Shown here: positions 62,681-64,000 of the stretch, piece after piece
Layout: the number at the start of each line of letters is the position of its first letter
How positions within the stretch are numbered: position 1 is the stretch's first letter
Assembly: GCA_026126025.1 (NCBI GenBank)
Contig: JAHCJZ010000001.1
Coordinates: 186,001 to 250,000, forward strand
Source of the DNA: Bauldia sp.
GTDB lineage: Bacteria; Pseudomonadota; Alphaproteobacteria; Rhizobiales; Kaistiaceae
DNA: 64,000 nucleotides
Direction: 5' to 3'
Notes under the pieces: model-generated
What the model saw: only the letters and a program-made list of their open reading frames with translations
Told to the model about the DNA's origin: nothing
The model's database searches: none
Program-made: the position numbers and the translations under genes

Positions 62681-63610
62681 CTAGAACTCGCCGCTGAGAT
62701 CGGGCGGATCGTCGCCCGCGAGGTAGCGCAGGCCGATCCGCGCATCGAAGCTGTGGAAGGTCGGGAATCCGGGGGTGAAGCTCGCGCCGTAATTGGCGCC
62801 GCCGATCAGCGAAAGCGGGGTCGCCCCGATCGGCTTCTCGAGGTCGAAGCCGAGATTGACGTTGATGAAGTCGTTGGTCGGCGACCAGAACACCGAGGTA
62901 TAGGGTGTGAGCACCCCGAGCGGGAAGCGCGCCTCGACGCCGGCGCCGAAGAAGCGTCCGCCCGTGGTGTCAAAGCCGAACTCGGCGTTCGGAATCACCT
63001 CGAAGTGCGGCGCGACCGTGATCGTCACGGCGTTTGCGACATCGATATACACCGGGAAGCCGGGGCCTCCTTCGACCTCGACATAGGTGAACACCTCGAT
63101 CCGGTCGTTCGGATTGAACGTGACCGTGGTCTCGTTCTCCCAGCGATCGAACGTGCCGAAGAAGAATCCGAACGACGTCGCATTGACGATCGTCAGCCGG
63201 TCGGTCTCGTAGCGGACGTCCGGGCCGAACTCGTAGCCGGCGATGCCGGTGAGGAATGAGCCGCCGAACCCGACCTCGAAGGCGCCGAAGGACTTGTACA
63301 CCCGCCCGCCGAGGATGACGAAGCTCACCGGCGGCGATTGTAGTTCGGTCACCACTTCGCTGAAGAGCGTCACCCCGAAGCCGGAGGCGAACCTCACGTC
63401 GATGCCGGCGCGATTGTCGATCGCGAAGAAGGGCGGGCTGAAATTGTTCACGCCGACGAAGAGCCCCGATTCCACGGCCACCGACACTTTCGTGCCTGAA
63501 CCGGCGACGGTCGCCTCGGCGCCCAACGGCGGCACGTCGGCGGCGTTGGCGGCTCCGGCCGCGACGATCAATGCAGCGCCCGCGACGCCGGCGAGAAACC
63601 TGGATGTCAT
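62681..63610 (-). CDS. Exported beta-barrel-like protein, copy 2
   Basis: A 309-residue protein with a signal peptide (FLAGVAGAALIVAAGAANAAD). Strand pattern and conserved blocks match copy 1 along the full length, and it ends DARIGLRYLAGDDPPDLSGEF. Two ATG codons stand side by side at 63613 and 63610; GGGGG is better placed for the second. The 147-base gap to the MFS gene upstream probably holds its promoter. Unknown function, probably in the outer membrane. Confidence 0.75.
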   Translation of the reverse strand: MTSRFLAGVAGAALIVAAGAANAADVPPLGAEATVAGSGTKVSVAVESGLFVGVNNFSPPFFAIDNRAGIDVRFASGFGVTLFSEVVTELQSPPVSFVILGGRVYKSFGAFEVGFGGSFLTGIAGYEFGPDVRYETDRLTIVNATSFGFFFGTFDRWENETTVTFNPNDRIEVFTYVEVEGGPGFPVYIDVANAVTITVAPHFEVIPNAEFGFDTTGGRFFGAGVEARFPLGVLTPYTSVFWSPTNDFINVNLGFDLEKPIGATPLSLIGGANYGASFTPGFPTFHSFDARIGLRYLAGDDPPDLSGEF

Positions 63611-63758
63611 CATTGCCCCCTGACCCCGGAACCGAGTCGGCCGTTCGACCGCACCGGCTTTTCGCAACTCTGCACGCGCCGCGTGCGTCGCCAAGGTCTC
63701 CGAGCGCCCGATCAGGATGAAACTGTGAGTGTTGCGCTGAAGCCACGTCGAGTGGCGG

Positions 63759-64000
63759 CTAGCGCTCCAGCCCTTGCTGAACCGCGACATCGGCGGCGTC
63801 CCTCGGCGCGACGTCGCGCGCGCGATGGCCGGAGATCTCGTGCCCGGCATGCGGCGGCAGGCGGGCGAAGAAGAAGAAGGACGAGGCGCAGAGCACTGCG
63901 ACGACGAGGTAGGGCAGGAGGAAATCGCCGGTCGAAATCTCGTCCCCGCCGACCGACAGCTCCAGCGCGATCGCGCCGATCGAGATGCCGACGCTGAGCG
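63759..64000 (-). CDS. MFS transporter, C-terminal end only
   Basis: The frame is open to the right edge of the window. The visible 80 residues include LSVGISIGAIALE, a hydrophobic helix FLLPYLVVAVLCASSFFFFARLP, then PHAGHEISGHR and a polar tail. The phrase ARLPPxAGxEISGHR is usual at the end of DHA-type major facilitator drug exporters. The rest of the gene lies outside the window. Confidence 0.7.
   Translation of the reverse strand, partial: LSVGISIGAIALELSVGGDEISTGDFLLPYLVVAVLCASSFFFFARLPPHAGHEISGHRARDVAPRDAADVAVQQGLER

Overview
The window is about 64 kb of GC-rich DNA from an alphaproteobacterium, most likely of the order Hyphomicrobiales (Rhizobiales). This placement is an inference from gene order and families, not from a marker-gene comparison. 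It rests on the order rpiA / DUF2059 / glutathione reductase / class II DAHP synthase, on a DUF2865 and a DUF2125-like protein, on an archaeal-type psd next to pssA, on a PleC/PdhS-like histidine kinase, and on many short intergenic palindromes of the kind common in that order.

Positions 1-37260 are ordinary chromosome. They hold a cut-off sulfurtransferase, a uracil-DNA glycosylase, a histidine kinase, an exported SNase-like protein with a DUF2125-like partner, tRNA-Val(CAC) and gph. Next come the rpiA-gor-DAHP synthase run, several small conserved proteins, msrB, nadE, an L,D-transpeptidase, gltX, and a coupled cysS/GFA/VOC/cimA operon. After these are a LOG-family hydrolase, a LysM protein, a marR operon with a clear promoter, an Atm1-type ABC exporter, psd-pssA, a receiver/Hpt pair, and the translation factor EF-P with both lysylation enzymes (KamA/EpmB-like, EpmA).

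Positions 37290-52925 are a 15.6-kb integrative element inserted at tRNA-Gln(CTG). It is bounded by a 47-bp perfect direct repeat and has a tyrosine integrase reading toward the left end. Rightward it encodes a small HTH protein, a winged-helix replication-initiator-like protein with iteron-like repeats inside its gene, a TerS-like protein, and an unbroken chain of overlapping genes. That chain encodes large proteins resembling podovirus internal/ejection proteins, one with an M15 peptidase domain. No large terminase, portal, capsid or tail gene is visible. The size and the int / HTH / rep-ori / TerS-like layout resemble phage-inducible chromosomal islands (phage satellites), but the ejection-protein cargo does not match the usual content of such islands. 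This is the most interesting part of the window. A decayed prophage is the main alternative.

Positions 52926-64000 are chromosome again: a sulfotransferase-like protein, dTDP-sugar genes (rfbC, rfbA, rfbB, no rfbD), topoisomerase IB, Ppx/GppA, rlmE, an unknown exported protein, two paralogous exported barrel-like proteins, and the C-terminus of an MFS transporter cut by the window edge.
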